Part shown: piece after piece, positions 18,296-26,411 of the stretch
Layout: the number at the start of each line of letters is the position of its first letter
Position numbering within the stretch: position 1 is the first letter of the stretch
Source of the DNA: Flagellimonas sediminis
Lineage (GTDB): Bacteria; Bacteroidota; Bacteroidia; Flavobacteriales; Flavobacteriaceae
Length of the DNA stretch: 64,000 bases
Direction of reading: 5' to 3'
Assembly: GCF_010500845.1 (NCBI RefSeq)
Contig: NZ_JAAAMI010000003.1
Location: 186,001-250,000, forward strand
The notes under the pieces: generated by a model
Database searches by the model: none
What the model was told of the DNA's origin: nothing
Seen by the model: only the letters and a program-made list of their open reading frames with translations
Translations under genes and position numbers: made by a program

Positions 18296-18820
18296 TTATG
18301 AATCTGTTGCTAATTGTTGATTCAAAAAATCTAAGACTTCCTCAAAATAATTGTTCAGACTTGTATATTCTTCTTCACCAGGAATCCAACTTGCAAATTT
18401 CCAATACCTCCATTTTAGGTTTTTGGAATCTGGAGGTATGATAAGAAAATATTGTTCTTCCTTTATTCCTCCAACAACAATACTTTTTGATAATTCCTCT
18501 CCGATTTCGGGTATTCCATCTTTGGTCCAAATTTCAATTAGGTCATTATCCAAATTTTTAAGATAATCAACTTCTTCTATTGATACGAAGGTTGGCTCAA
18601 TATCATTGGGAGCGGAAAACCCATTGGAAATCAAAAGAAATTCCCTGTAATCATCTGGAAATTTGATATTTAGTCTTCTTTCTTCCTCCAAAATATTGGA
18701 TTCGTCAACAGGTGTATTGCCTAGCCATTGATTGTCGATATGACTCTTTGAAAATTCTATATCTCCTAACTTTAAAGCAATAACTGATATTTGATTTAGA
18801 AGATTTGTAAATGTTTGCAT
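18296..18820 (-). CDS. SMI1/KNR4 (SUKH) family protein, AT-rich
   Basis: 174 residues with the SUKH signature: an N-terminal helix, then IDNQWLGNTPVDESNILEEERRLNIKFPDDYREFLLISNGF, then acidic strands (IEEVDYLKNLDNDLIEIWTKDG, YFLIIPPDSKNLKWRYWKFASW). Proteins of this family are often immunity proteins against polymorphic toxins, but no toxin gene is adjacent. The coding sequence is visibly richer in A and T than the neighbouring hisC and SRPBCC genes, suggesting separate acquisition. An orphan immunity gene is the likeliest reading. Confidence 0.82.
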   Translation of the reverse strand: MQTFTNLLNQISVIALKLGDIEFSKSHIDNQWLGNTPVDESNILEEERRLNIKFPDDYREFLLISNGFSAPNDIEPTFVSIEEVDYLKNLDNDLIEIWTKDGIPEIGEELSKSIVVGGIKEEQYFLIIPPDSKNLKWRYWKFASWIPGEEEYTSLNNYFEEVLDFLNQQLATDS

Positions 18821-18907
18821 GACATTTAGAAATTATTATTTTCAACTTTTGAAGCCCAACCCATATAACAAATAAGCAACGGTCTTTTCCAAATCTCCTC
18901 CCAGGTC

Positions 18908-19366
18908 TTATTTTTCAGCAAGCTCCTTGAGCTTGTCCAACGCCTTTGGCCAAGTCGTGTTAAAATAATCAAGGTAGTCGTCTGCCACATCAGTCTCTAC
19001 GGTTAATGTGGTTACGCCGTTATGCTCTTGTAAAGCATAATTTTCCAGACTGCCTGCCCATTTTTCAGCCTCAGGACCTTCGGTTATTTCAGTATCACCA
19101 TCCAATATCCCGTAATGGCGGATGGAAACAAACTGGAAGGGAACATTGTCTGCAATTTCAGAAACCATTCCACCTCTTTTTCCGTTTTCATCCGTTCCCA
19201 CAAAGTATATTTTTGATCCCTTTTCCCAACTTCCTTCATACGTGGAGGTTGGGTTGAATTCTGAGGTCCATTGCTCGTAGGTCTTAATGGTATCCAAGCC
19301 CAACATGGTGTTGTAAACCTTTTCAGCAGATGCCTTAATGTCTTTTTTGTATTGTATTTTTTTCAT
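18908..19366 (-). CDS. SRPBCC (START/AHSA1-like) domain protein
   Basis: About 152 residues starting MKKIQYKKDIKASAEKVYNTMLGL. A GTG-initiated extension to 19423 is possible but looks non-coding. The pattern is that of polyketide-cyclase/AHSA1-like proteins: an initial strand, the helix SAEKVYNTML, then WTSEFNPTSTYEGSWEKGSKIYFVG, hydrophobic-cavity strands, and a long C-terminal helix (YLDYFNTTWPKALDKLKELAEK). It is probably cytoplasmic and binds a small hydrophobic ligand or modulates a chaperone. No specific function can be assigned. Confidence 0.8.
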   Translation of the reverse strand: MKKIQYKKDIKASAEKVYNTMLGLDTIKTYEQWTSEFNPTSTYEGSWEKGSKIYFVGTDENGKRGGMVSEIADNVPFQFVSIRHYGILDGDTEITEGPEAEKWAGSLENYALQEHNGVTTLTVETDVADDYLDYFNTTWPKALDKLKELAEK

Positions 19367-19495
19367 GATGTGGATGGTTTTAAAATATTTGTTTCTAGAT
19401 GTGAAAGTTTCAAGGTACGCCACCTTTATTGAAACGTAAAAACAAATATCAAATCCCTTCGCTTGATTGCATTGATATTCAATCTTTAGGGGTCG

Positions 19496-20365
19496 CTACT
19501 TATGCTCCCCAAACAACAACAACGCCATGGCCTTATCAGTGTCCCCTTCTTCCAAAATACGTTTCGCCAATACATGAATTTCTTTTTTGGAAAGGTGTTT
19601 GGCATGCTCCGTCACACTGGCAATATCAATTTCTAGGGTAGAGGGCAGGCTTTCCACATTGCCCAATCGTCCCAGATTGTTTCCGGTAAGCACTTCGCTT
19701 TCCCGAATGCCTTTTGGCAAGGCATCCACCCCAATGCCGTGGGTGCGGAGTGGTTTCGGGATTTCAAACAACGAATCCTTGATGGCCCGGATGTACCAAT
19801 TGCCTCCCATGCGGCCCACGAGGTCTAATTTTTCGGTGTCCAAAATGCCATCGGTAAAATAGGCATCGTCCACATGAATAAGCTCCACTTTGGCGATGAT
19901 CAGGTTGCCCGCTCCGGGTGTTTGCGCCAATTCGATGACTTCTTGCACCGTACACTCAAAGGAAACAGGGGATTCCGCCACGCGGGGTGGTCGTACCTTT
20001 TCACTGGGCACTTGGGTAAAGCCCGCCTTTTGAAATTCGTTCACCCCTTTGGCATAGGCCGTACTGGAGAGCGACATCTGTTCCGCCATGTTGTGGTTCA
20101 CAATGTTGATGACCACTTCGGGGACTTCCAATACATTTTCGTGGGTGTGTTTCAAGGAATTGTCCCTACCGCTTCGTGAAGGTGAAAAGATCATGATGGG
20201 TGGATTGGAACTGAACACATTGAAAAAACTGAACGGGCTCAGATTCACATTCCCATCTTTGTCAATGGTACTGGCAAAGCAGATGGGTCTTGGGGCCACT
20301 GCCGTGAGCAAAATGCTGTGCAGTTCCGGTTGGCTTACTTGGGTTGGGTCTACGGTTTTGATCAT
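19496..20365 (-). CDS. Flavin reductase-like FMN-binding protein
   Basis: 289 residues of the flavin reductase-like split-barrel family (AVAPRPICFASTIDKDGNVNLSPFSFFNVFSSNPPIMIFSP; VVINIVNHNMAEQMSLSS; SPVSFECTVQEVIEL). It presumably binds FMN and uses NAD(P)H. It is the promoter-distal gene of the tyrosine-degradation cluster, 45 nt downstream of fahA with a REP-like hairpin in between. Flavobacterial tyrosine clusters often include such a gene. Its reaction in the pathway is not known. Confidence 0.87.
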   Translation of the reverse strand: MIKTVDPTQVSQPELHSILLTAVAPRPICFASTIDKDGNVNLSPFSFFNVFSSNPPIMIFSPSRSGRDNSLKHTHENVLEVPEVVINIVNHNMAEQMSLSSTAYAKGVNEFQKAGFTQVPSEKVRPPRVAESPVSFECTVQEVIELAQTPGAGNLIIAKVELIHVDDAYFTDGILDTEKLDLVGRMGGNWYIRAIKDSLFEIPKPLRTHGIGVDALPKGIRESEVLTGNNLGRLGNVESLPSTLEIDIASVTEHAKHLSKKEIHVLAKRILEEGDTDKAMALLLFGEHK

Positions 20366-20376
20366 GAGTACTGTTA

Positions 20377-20404
20377 TGTCATTCCCGCAAAAGCGGGAAT
20401 CTTT
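20377..20404. repeat. REP-like hairpin, copy 1 (fahA/flavin reductase gap)
   Basis: ATTCCCGC, loop AAAA, GCGGGAAT (arms 20381-20388 and 20393-20400) within the context TATGTC...CTT. The same element recurs at 21645-21672 with a compensating base-pair change in the stem. Confidence 0.75.
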
Positions 20405-20410
20405 TTTGAA

Positions 20411-21631
20411 TTATTTCGCAGGAAGCACTTTCGTGGCAACTTCCCCGAATCCGACCCTAATATCGCCATTTTGGGCGAAACCTCGTAGGGTTACCGTATC
20501 CCCATCGTTGATGAATTTTCGTTCCGAGCCATCCTTCATTTTTACGGGTTTGGTACCCATCCAGGCCAGCTCCAACATAGATCCGAAGGAATTGTCTTCC
20601 TTACCCGAAATGGTTCCCGAAGCCATCATATCCCCCACATGGATGTTGCAGCCATTCACGGTGTGGTGTGCCAACTGTTGGGTCATGTTCCAGTACATAT
20701 ACTTGAAATTACTATGGCAAACGGTGGTTTCTTCGCTTCCATCGGGGGTAATGCTCACCTCCAGATTGATGTCGTAGTTTTTGTCACCTTCGTATTCCAA
20801 ATAGGGCAGTACTTTAGGCTCTTGCGTTGGTCCTGCCACTTGAAAAGGTTTCAAGGCTTCCAAGGTTACCACCCAAGGCGAGATGGAAGAAGCAAAGTTC
20901 TTGGCCAAAAAGGGTCCAAGCGGTACATATTCCCATTTCTGGATGTCACGGGCGGACCAATCGTTGAACAAGACCAATCCAAAAATGTAATCCTCGGCAT
21001 CCTCAGTGGAGATGGAATCACCCAATTGGGTATCCTTGCCGCAGATAAAGCCCATTTCCAGTTCAAAATCCAATCGCTGTGTTGGGCCAAATACCGGGGC
21101 ATCCGCATTGTTGGGCAAGGTCTGGCCTTTGGGTCGATGGATGGGCTGTCCGCTCACAATAATGGAACTCGCCCTGCCATGGTAGCCCACGGGAATGTGT
21201 TTCCAGTTCGGCAAAAGGGCATTTTCAGGGTCGCGGAACATTTTTCCCACATTGGTGGCGTGTTCAATACTGGAGTAAAAATCGGTATAGTCCCCCACCG
21301 AAACGGGCATGTGCATTTGGGCCTCGGACTGTTTTACAAAAAGTTCCGGTTTTCCGGCCAATGGGGATTGATCGTCCTTTAGCCAATATTGGATTTTTTT
21401 TCGGACCCGATTGGTAATCTCCTTCCCGAGGGAAATAAAATCATTGAGCGTGTCCTTTTCCAATACAGCGGTGTTGAATTCAAATACATCCAGTTCCGCC
21501 ACGGCGGCCAAGTCGAGAATGTGTTCCCCAACGGCCACGCCTAGACGCGGGCTTCTGTCTTCGGTGGAAAAAATCCCAAAGGGAATGTTATGGATTGAAA
21601 AATCTGAGTTTTCAGGGATGTTTATGATCAT
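20411..21631 (-). CDS. fahA: Fumarylacetoacetase
   Basis: 406-residue FAH-fold hydrolase, last step of tyrosine degradation: fumarylacetoacetate to fumarate and acetoacetate. It has the N-terminal SH3-like part (FSIHNIPFGIFSTEDRSPRLGVAVG) and the catalytic domain (YTDFYSSIEHATNVGKMFRDPENALLPNWKHIPVGYHGRASS; DFELEMGFICGK; FNDWSARDIQKWEYVPLGPFLAKNFASSISPWVV; GDMMASGTISG), including metal-binding acidic residues. This is the eukaryote-like FAH type. It lies in line with hmgA and hppD upstream. Confidence 0.96.
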   Translation of the reverse strand: MIINIPENSDFSIHNIPFGIFSTEDRSPRLGVAVGEHILDLAAVAELDVFEFNTAVLEKDTLNDFISLGKEITNRVRKKIQYWLKDDQSPLAGKPELFVKQSEAQMHMPVSVGDYTDFYSSIEHATNVGKMFRDPENALLPNWKHIPVGYHGRASSIIVSGQPIHRPKGQTLPNNADAPVFGPTQRLDFELEMGFICGKDTQLGDSISTEDAEDYIFGLVLFNDWSARDIQKWEYVPLGPFLAKNFASSISPWVVTLEALKPFQVAGPTQEPKVLPYLEYEGDKNYDINLEVSITPDGSEETTVCHSNFKYMYWNMTQQLAHHTVNGCNIHVGDMMASGTISGKEDNSFGSMLELAWMGTKPVKMKDGSERKFINDGDTVTLRGFAQNGDIRVGFGEVATKVLPAK

Positions 21632-21644
21632 GAATGCGTTTTTA

Positions 21645-21672
21645 TGTCATTCCCGTGAAAACGGGAATCTTA
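21645..21672. repeat. REP-like hairpin, copy 2 (hmgA/fahA gap)
   Basis: ATTCCCGT, loop GAAA, ACGGGAAT (arms 21649-21656 and 21661-21668) within TATGTC...CTT. Relative to copy 1 the inner stem pair C-G has become T-A, which preserves the hairpin. Confidence 0.75.
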
Positions 21673-21680
21673 TACTTTTT

Positions 21681-21764
21681 GTCATTTCGAACGAATGTGA
21701 GAAATCTAATTACTTGAGATTTCTCAATCGCCCCGACAGTTATCGGGACTCATTTCGAAATGAC
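21681..21764. repeat. Three-hairpin REP-like element (hmgA/fahA gap)
   Basis: 84 nt bounded by GTCATTTCGA and its reverse complement TCGAAATGAC. Inside are a second stem (TGAGAAATCT at 21698-21707 with AGATTTCTCA at 21717-21726) and a third (CCCGA at 21732-21736 with TCGGG at 21743-21747). Elements of this appearance are dispersed in many flavobacterial genomes. No REP-associated transposase gene is in the window. Confidence 0.75.
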
Positions 21765-21780
21765 ACTTAGTTATTATTTT

Positions 21781-22938
21781 TTACTCCAACCAAGATTTGT
21801 AATACTTGCCATCATCAATTTTCAAGGCATTTTCGGTTACCATCAACGGTTTGAAGGTGTCGATCATCACCGCCAATTCCTCCGTGCCCTTTTTGCCAAT
21901 GCTGACCTCATAGGTGCCTGGATGCGGCCCATGTGGAATACCCGCCGGGTGTAACGAAATATATCCTGGGCCAATCCCCGTGCGGCTCATAAAGTCCCCA
22001 TCCACATAATACAATACCTCGTCCGAGTCTATATTGGAATGGTTGTAGGGAGCCGGAATCGCTTTGGGATGGTAGTCATACAATCTTGGGCAAAACGAAC
22101 ACACCACAAAGGCACTCGTCTCAAACGTTTGGTGTACCGGTGGTGGTTGGTGCACACGGCCCGTAATGGGTTCAAAATTGTGGATGGAAAATCCATAGGG
22201 GAAATTATACCCGTCCCAACCGACCACATCAAAAGGATGGGTGGCATACACCAATTGGTGCAACATGCCCTGCTTTTTGATCTTCATCAAAAACGCCCCT
22301 TTTTCATCAAAGGTCTGAAGGTCTTGCGGCAGTTTATAGTCCCGTTCACAGTAGGGGGAATGCTCCAACAACTGCCCGAACCAGTTTCGGTATCGCTTTG
22401 GGGTATAAATCGGATGAAAGGATTCCGCATACAGGATACGGTTATCCTCGGTATCAAATTCGATTTGGTAGATCATGCCCCGTGGTATGATGAGGTAGTC
22501 CCCATATTCAAACGGAATGTTGCCCAAAAAGGTTTTCAAGGTTCCCGATCCTTTGTGGATGAAGAGCATCTCATCGGCATCGGCATTCTTATAAAAATAA
22601 TCCGTGATGGATTTCTTAGGCGCTGCCAGACCAATGTGCACATCGTTGTTCACCAAAAGAGGTTCACGGGCTTCCAAAAAATCATCTTTGGGCTGCACAT
22701 CGAACCCGATGAGTTTTCTACTGGTGATGTTCTTTTCCACCGCAATTTTGGGTGACATATCAACTGCCTTTCCAATTTCCTTCACCTGCGTAGGGCGATG
22801 GACGTGATAGGACAGGGACGACATGCCATCGAAACCGATAGTACCGAAAAGCTGCTCGTAATAGAGCCCTCCGTTCGGTTTTTCGAACTGGGTATGCCGT
22901 TTATGTGGAATTTTCCCGAGTTTGTGGTATATAGGCAT
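21781..22938 (-). CDS. hmgA: Homogentisate 1,2-dioxygenase
   Basis: 385-residue cupin-type Fe(II) enzyme that opens the homogentisate ring to maleylacetoacetate. It carries GDYLIIPRGMIYQIEF and the iron-ligand region HQPPPVHQTFE ... SLHPAGIPHGPHPGTYE. It is shorter than the mammalian enzyme (about 445) but fits the shorter bacterial form. In line with hppD (78-nt gap) and fahA (149-nt gap containing two REP-like elements). No maleylacetoacetate isomerase gene is seen nearby. Confidence 0.95.
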   Translation of the reverse strand: MPIYHKLGKIPHKRHTQFEKPNGGLYYEQLFGTIGFDGMSSLSYHVHRPTQVKEIGKAVDMSPKIAVEKNITSRKLIGFDVQPKDDFLEAREPLLVNNDVHIGLAAPKKSITDYFYKNADADEMLFIHKGSGTLKTFLGNIPFEYGDYLIIPRGMIYQIEFDTEDNRILYAESFHPIYTPKRYRNWFGQLLEHSPYCERDYKLPQDLQTFDEKGAFLMKIKKQGMLHQLVYATHPFDVVGWDGYNFPYGFSIHNFEPITGRVHQPPPVHQTFETSAFVVCSFCPRLYDYHPKAIPAPYNHSNIDSDEVLYYVDGDFMSRTGIGPGYISLHPAGIPHGPHPGTYEVSIGKKGTEELAVMIDTFKPLMVTENALKIDDGKYYKSWLE

Positions 22939-23016
22939 TTGGATTAATGTTAAGTTCTAAGTGCTAAATGTTGAGTAATTGAAATTTAAAACGCAGCATG
23001 TAACACTAACAATTGA

Positions 23017-24150
23017 TCAATGTAAAGTGCCGCGAAGCTCTTGTTCTCGTTCAATGGCTTCGAACAGTGCCTTAAAGTTACCTTTTCCAAACGATTGTGC
23101 ACCCTTTCTTTGGATGATTTCGAAGAACATGGTTGGACGTGGCTCCACCGGCTTGGTGAAAATCTGGAGTAGGTAGCCTTCATCGTCACGGTCCACCAAG
23201 ATGCCCAGTTCCCTCAACGGGGCGATATCCTCATCGATTTCCCCTACGCGGTCGGTCACGGCATCGTAATACGTAGCCGGAACCTGAAGAAATTCCACAC
23301 CGCGACTTTTAAGTTCTCGCACGGTTTTGATGATATCATTCGTGGCCACGGCAATATGCTGCACACCTTCACCCTCGTAAAAATCAAGGTATTCTTCCAC
23401 TTGGGATTTTTTCTTTCCTTCGGCAGGTTCGTTGATCGGGAATTTGATGCGTCCGTTGCCGTTGCTCATCACTTTGCTCATCAAGGCGGTGTATTCCGTG
23501 GAAATGTCCTTGTCGTCAAAAGATAGGATATTTCGGAACCCAAGTACATCTTCATAGAAGCCCACCCAATGGTTCATCTTGTTCCATCCCACATTGCCCA
23601 CCATGTGGTCTACAAACATCAATCCGGTGGATGTTGGGTTATGATCCGGGGTTTCCCATTTTTTGAAACCTGGCAAAAAAGTACCATTGTAATCTTTTCG
23701 TTCCACAAAGATGTGAACCGTTTCACCATAGGTATAGATACCGGAGCGAACCACTTTTCCAGTTTGATCTTCCTCAACTTTGGGCTCCATGTAAGATTTG
23801 GCACCGCGTTCCATGGCAGCATTGTAGGCGTAGGTGGCATCGTCTACCCAAAGGGCAACTACTTTAACACCATCACCATGTTTGTCAATATGTTTCCCGA
23901 TTTCGGTGCCACTTTTTAACGGGGAAGTCAGCACCAAACGGATCTTGTCCTGTACCACCACATAACTTTCACGGTCTTTGAGTCCGGTTTGCAATCCGGC
24001 GTATGCCAGAGACTGAAATCCAAAAGCAGTCTTGTAAAAATGGGCGGCTTGTTTGGAGTTGCCCACATACAATTCAATATAGTCCGTGCCATTGATGGGC
24101 ATGAAATCTTGTGAGGTATCCGCTGTTTTGTTTAGGGTCGATGTTTGCAT
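23017..24150 (-). CDS. hppD: 4-Hydroxyphenylpyruvate dioxygenase
   Basis: 377 residues, two vicinal-oxygen-chelate halves. It converts 4-hydroxyphenylpyruvate to homogentisate with O2. Expected iron ligands are visible: His in FVDHMVGNV, His in GVQHIAVATNDI and Glu in PTMFFEIIQRKG. The C-terminal helix (GNFKALFEAIEREQELRGTL) is the usual gate. It is the first gene of the tyrosine-catabolism unit; a -7 box and two palindromes lie between it and the divergent MarR regulator. Confidence 0.96.
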   Translation of the reverse strand: MQTSTLNKTADTSQDFMPINGTDYIELYVGNSKQAAHFYKTAFGFQSLAYAGLQTGLKDRESYVVVQDKIRLVLTSPLKSGTEIGKHIDKHGDGVKVVALWVDDATYAYNAAMERGAKSYMEPKVEEDQTGKVVRSGIYTYGETVHIFVERKDYNGTFLPGFKKWETPDHNPTSTGLMFVDHMVGNVGWNKMNHWVGFYEDVLGFRNILSFDDKDISTEYTALMSKVMSNGNGRIKFPINEPAEGKKKSQVEEYLDFYEGEGVQHIAVATNDIIKTVRELKSRGVEFLQVPATYYDAVTDRVGEIDEDIAPLRELGILVDRDDEGYLLQIFTKPVEPRPTMFFEIIQRKGAQSFGKGNFKALFEAIEREQELRGTLH

Positions 24151-24179
24151 AATATGCTATGTTTTTGTTTTTCAGTCAA

Positions 24180-24234
24180 TTTTGTTGTTGATGCAACAAA
24201 AATACATATTTTTGGATACGAAAGCGTTTTCGTA
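24180..24234 (-). promoter_or_regulatory. hppD promoter with two candidate MarR operators
   Basis: On the minus strand TATTTTTG (24197-24204) fits the -7 consensus; the -33 box is weak. One palindrome, TTGTTG-ATG-CAACAA (24185-24199, extendable to 24180-24201), overlaps the -7/start region. A second, TACGAAA-GCGT-TTTCGTA (24217-24234), overlaps the expected -33 position. Their size and symmetry fit dimeric MarR binding; assignment to the adjacent regulator is inference. Confidence 0.6.
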
Positions 24235-24328
24235 GATCAAATTTTAGGTTAAAGTTGATGGTTGTGGTCAGCATGCAATAAACTCCATCAAAAACTGAAT
24301 TACTATTTTTGTGGCAATTGAAGGAAGA

Positions 24329-24775
24329 ATGCTCAACCGTATCGATGAAATACAGGGGATGGGTCTACACTTGGACCTGGTGCTCCGCAAAATTCAAAAG
24401 GCCTATTTGCTTGCATTTGATGCGCTCGGGGTGGACATTACCATTGAGCAGTGGGTGATTTTATACCAAATCCATCAGTTGGGTAAAAAGGCAAGTCAAC
24501 GGGATATTGTGAAGAGCAATTTCCGAAACCGTGCCACTATTTCACGTGTTATCGGTGGATTGGAGCGGAAGGGGTGGATTACCAAAACCCGATTTGAAGG
24601 CGATCAAAAGCGTTTTAAATTGGCATTGACTCCAGATGGTCAGCACATATTGGATTTGACCCTTCCATCCGCCATACAATTACGGAAAATTGCCGTGAAA
24701 AACATTAATCCATCTGAATTTGAAATCTTTTTAAAGGTGTTGGACCAAATGGGGGACAATTATGAGGAAAGTTGA
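24329..24775 (+). CDS. MarR-family transcriptional regulator
   Basis: 148 residues from the ATG at 24329, preceded by GAAGGAAG. A GTG at 24311 in frame would add six residues, but that base is part of a TATTTTTG -7-like box, so I prefer the ATG. The winged helix is visible: EQWVILYQIHQLGKKASQRDIVKSNFRNRATISRVIGGLERKGWITKTR, then wing FEGDQKRFKLALTPDG. It is divergent from hppD and so probably controls the tyrosine pathway, with a pathway intermediate as ligand (inference). Its end overlaps the convergent exporter gene by 16 nt. Confidence 0.88.
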   Translation: MLNRIDEIQGMGLHLDLVLRKIQKAYLLAFDALGVDITIEQWVILYQIHQLGKKASQRDIVKSNFRNRATISRVIGGLERKGWITKTRFEGDQKRFKLALTPDGQHILDLTLPSAIQLRKIAVKNINPSEFEIFLKVLDQMGDNYEES

Positions 24776-25509
24776 CTCCAATGATCAAAAGCCAATTTGG
24801 CTATGGTGGCCAATCCGATGAACAGGATGAACAATAAGCTCAAGTTCCTAAATTTTTCTTGGGGGATGTGGAACAAAATCCTTTTTCCTAAATAGGTTCC
24901 CACTAATCCGATGACCAATAAAAAGGGAAGATAGGTAAGTTCCTGTTTTCCAATGTAGCCATTCTCATAGTAAACAAAGGTTCGGGAGAAATCAATTAGA
25001 AAGTCGATAAAGGCCGAAGTGGCGATAAAGGCATTCTTTTCCAGATTGAAGGCAGCCATGGTTAGCCCCCGAATGGCACCACCAGTACCCAAAAGACCTG
25101 CAGAAAACCCGGATAAGGTACCCCCAATCATCGCATTCTTTTTGTTGGGAAGCACCACAATTTCACTTTTGATAAGAAACAGAAGACTGAAGGCTACCAG
25201 GAATACCCCCAAAACAATCTCAAGGGCACCACTGTTTACCCATTTTGACATGAATCCGCCCAAGATCACAAAAACCACGGAGGGCAGCCCAATATACAGG
25301 AGCAACATTTTGTCCAACCCTTTTTTAAAAAGCCATATTTTACTAAGATTACTCGAGAGGTGGAAAATGGCCGTCATGCCCAGGACAGAATAAAAATCAA
25401 AGTAAAAATTGCCGATGGGCACAAAGAAGACCGAGGAACCAAACCCTCCAACGGTGCCTACAATCTCGGCCACCAATGCCAGTAGCAAAAAAAAATAGTT
25501 GATTTTCAT
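24760..25509 (-). CDS. TauE/SafE family (DUF81) membrane transporter
   Basis: About 249 residues, eight predicted membrane segments, beginning KINYFFLLLALVAEIVGTVGGFGSS. The conserved GTVGGFGS and the later GFSAGLLGTGGAIRGL are the duplicated family motifs. Members export or import sulfite, sulfoacetate or other organic anions; no sulfur-metabolism gene is near, so the substrate is open. I use the ATG at 25509; an upstream in-frame start at 25524 would add five residues. Confidence 0.87.
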   Translation of the reverse strand: MKINYFFLLLALVAEIVGTVGGFGSSVFFVPIGNFYFDFYSVLGMTAIFHLSSNLSKIWLFKKGLDKMLLLYIGLPSVVFVILGGFMSKWVNSGALEIVLGVFLVAFSLLFLIKSEIVVLPNKKNAMIGGTLSGFSAGLLGTGGAIRGLTMAAFNLEKNAFIATSAFIDFLIDFSRTFVYYENGYIGKQELTYLPFLLVIGLVGTYLGKRILFHIPQEKFRNLSLLFILFIGLATIAKLAFDHWSQLSS

Positions 25510-25787
25510 TTTTTGACTTAACAAAAAAGAAAGATACTCTTTTTGGCAAAGGTAAAAGCTGACATATGGCCATAGCGTATATTCTTTATACAGTCTTTTA
25601 GGATATACCTGTCCTTATTGGACAATAAGTTTTAATGCAGCTTCTCTTGAATTATGTCATTTTAACCAAATAAAATCTTAAAATAGGATAATTAGGGTAA
25701 TGTAGCATAGAAACTGGTCAATCTATTGGAAGTGAGGGCAGGAAAACCACCGCAACTTTGTCTTTGTATACGTTAAACTATACAGCT
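25510..25787. other. Intergenic region without a recognisable gene
   Basis: 278 nt, AT-rich, between divergent genes. I find no RNA gene, clear promoter or repeat. A CAACTTTG resembling a -7 box lies about 30 nt before the start at 25788. Confidence 0.4.
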
Positions 25788-26351
25788 ATGAAAAAAACGA
25801 GCTTTTATCCCACGTTATGGTCAACATCGCCTTACACCCCAAATGTAATGGCGGATTGGTACGCCTCCCCAGAGAAGGGGGCCGAGTTGATCTTGAAAAA
25901 TGAGGCCGCTGAGGCCCTCAAAGTTTCTGAAATGTCCCTTAACATTATCAAGTTTTCTGCATTGGACGAACTAGGTAATGAGCACTTTATAATAGATTTT
26001 CCTGGTCAGAACCCTGTTTCCATCAAAGGTATTCCCTCCGGAAGCTTTTTACGCTCCAAGAGCGTATTGACCCTTCCCGAAGGGAAATATACCACCCTCC
26101 GATTTTATTTGGCAGGTTGGGGCAACCAGTTCATTTATCAGGACGGGGTCGAAGAATCCGCCAATCAGTTCGATCGCTTGGACTTTGCCGTGGAAAACGG
26201 TTTCCAGGTGAACGGTGGAGAGACCCTAGAAGTTAAATTGTGGTTCGATTTTGCTCCATTTCAGTGGAAGCGACACTTTAAACCGCTTACGGATTTGTTT
26301 ATGAGGAGCAAAAGTCCAGCACCACGATTGGCCAATAGTTTTGGCAATTAA
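25788..26351 (+). CDS. Hypothetical protein
   Basis: 187 residues from ATGAAAAAAACG at 25788 (an in-frame codon at 25758 is less likely). It has no signal peptide or membrane helix. The middle is predicted to be beta-rich (GAELILKNEAAEALKVSEMSLNIIKFSAL; GKYTTLRFYLAGWGNQFIYQDG; GETLEVKLWFDFAPFQWKRHFK). The rhythm of the strands recalls DUF4382-like sandwiches, but I do not recognise the family. It is a single-gene unit ending at a strong terminator. Confidence 0.65.
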   Translation: MKKTSFYPTLWSTSPYTPNVMADWYASPEKGAELILKNEAAEALKVSEMSLNIIKFSALDELGNEHFIIDFPGQNPVSIKGIPSGSFLRSKSVLTLPEGKYTTLRFYLAGWGNQFIYQDGVEESANQFDRLDFAVENGFQVNGGETLEVKLWFDFAPFQWKRHFKPLTDLFMRSKSPAPRLANSFGN

Positions 26352-26369
26352 TGCTATGAAAAAGAAAAG

Positions 26370-26400
26370 AAAAGGGCACCCAATTGGGTGCCCTTTTTTG
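26370..26400. terminator. Bidirectional rho-independent terminator
   Basis: Perfect palindrome AAGGGCACCCAA/TTGGGTGCCCTT (26372-26383 and 26384-26395) with A-run before and T-run after, between convergent genes. Confidence 0.9.
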
Positions 26401-26411
26401 GTTTTGGTAGG

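Noticed and set aside
20639-21382. 247-codon plus-strand open frame
   Set aside because: Antisense to fahA, no recognisable domain.
22039-22755. 238-codon plus-strand open frame
   Set aside because: Lies wholly antisense to hmgA; shadow of its codon usage.
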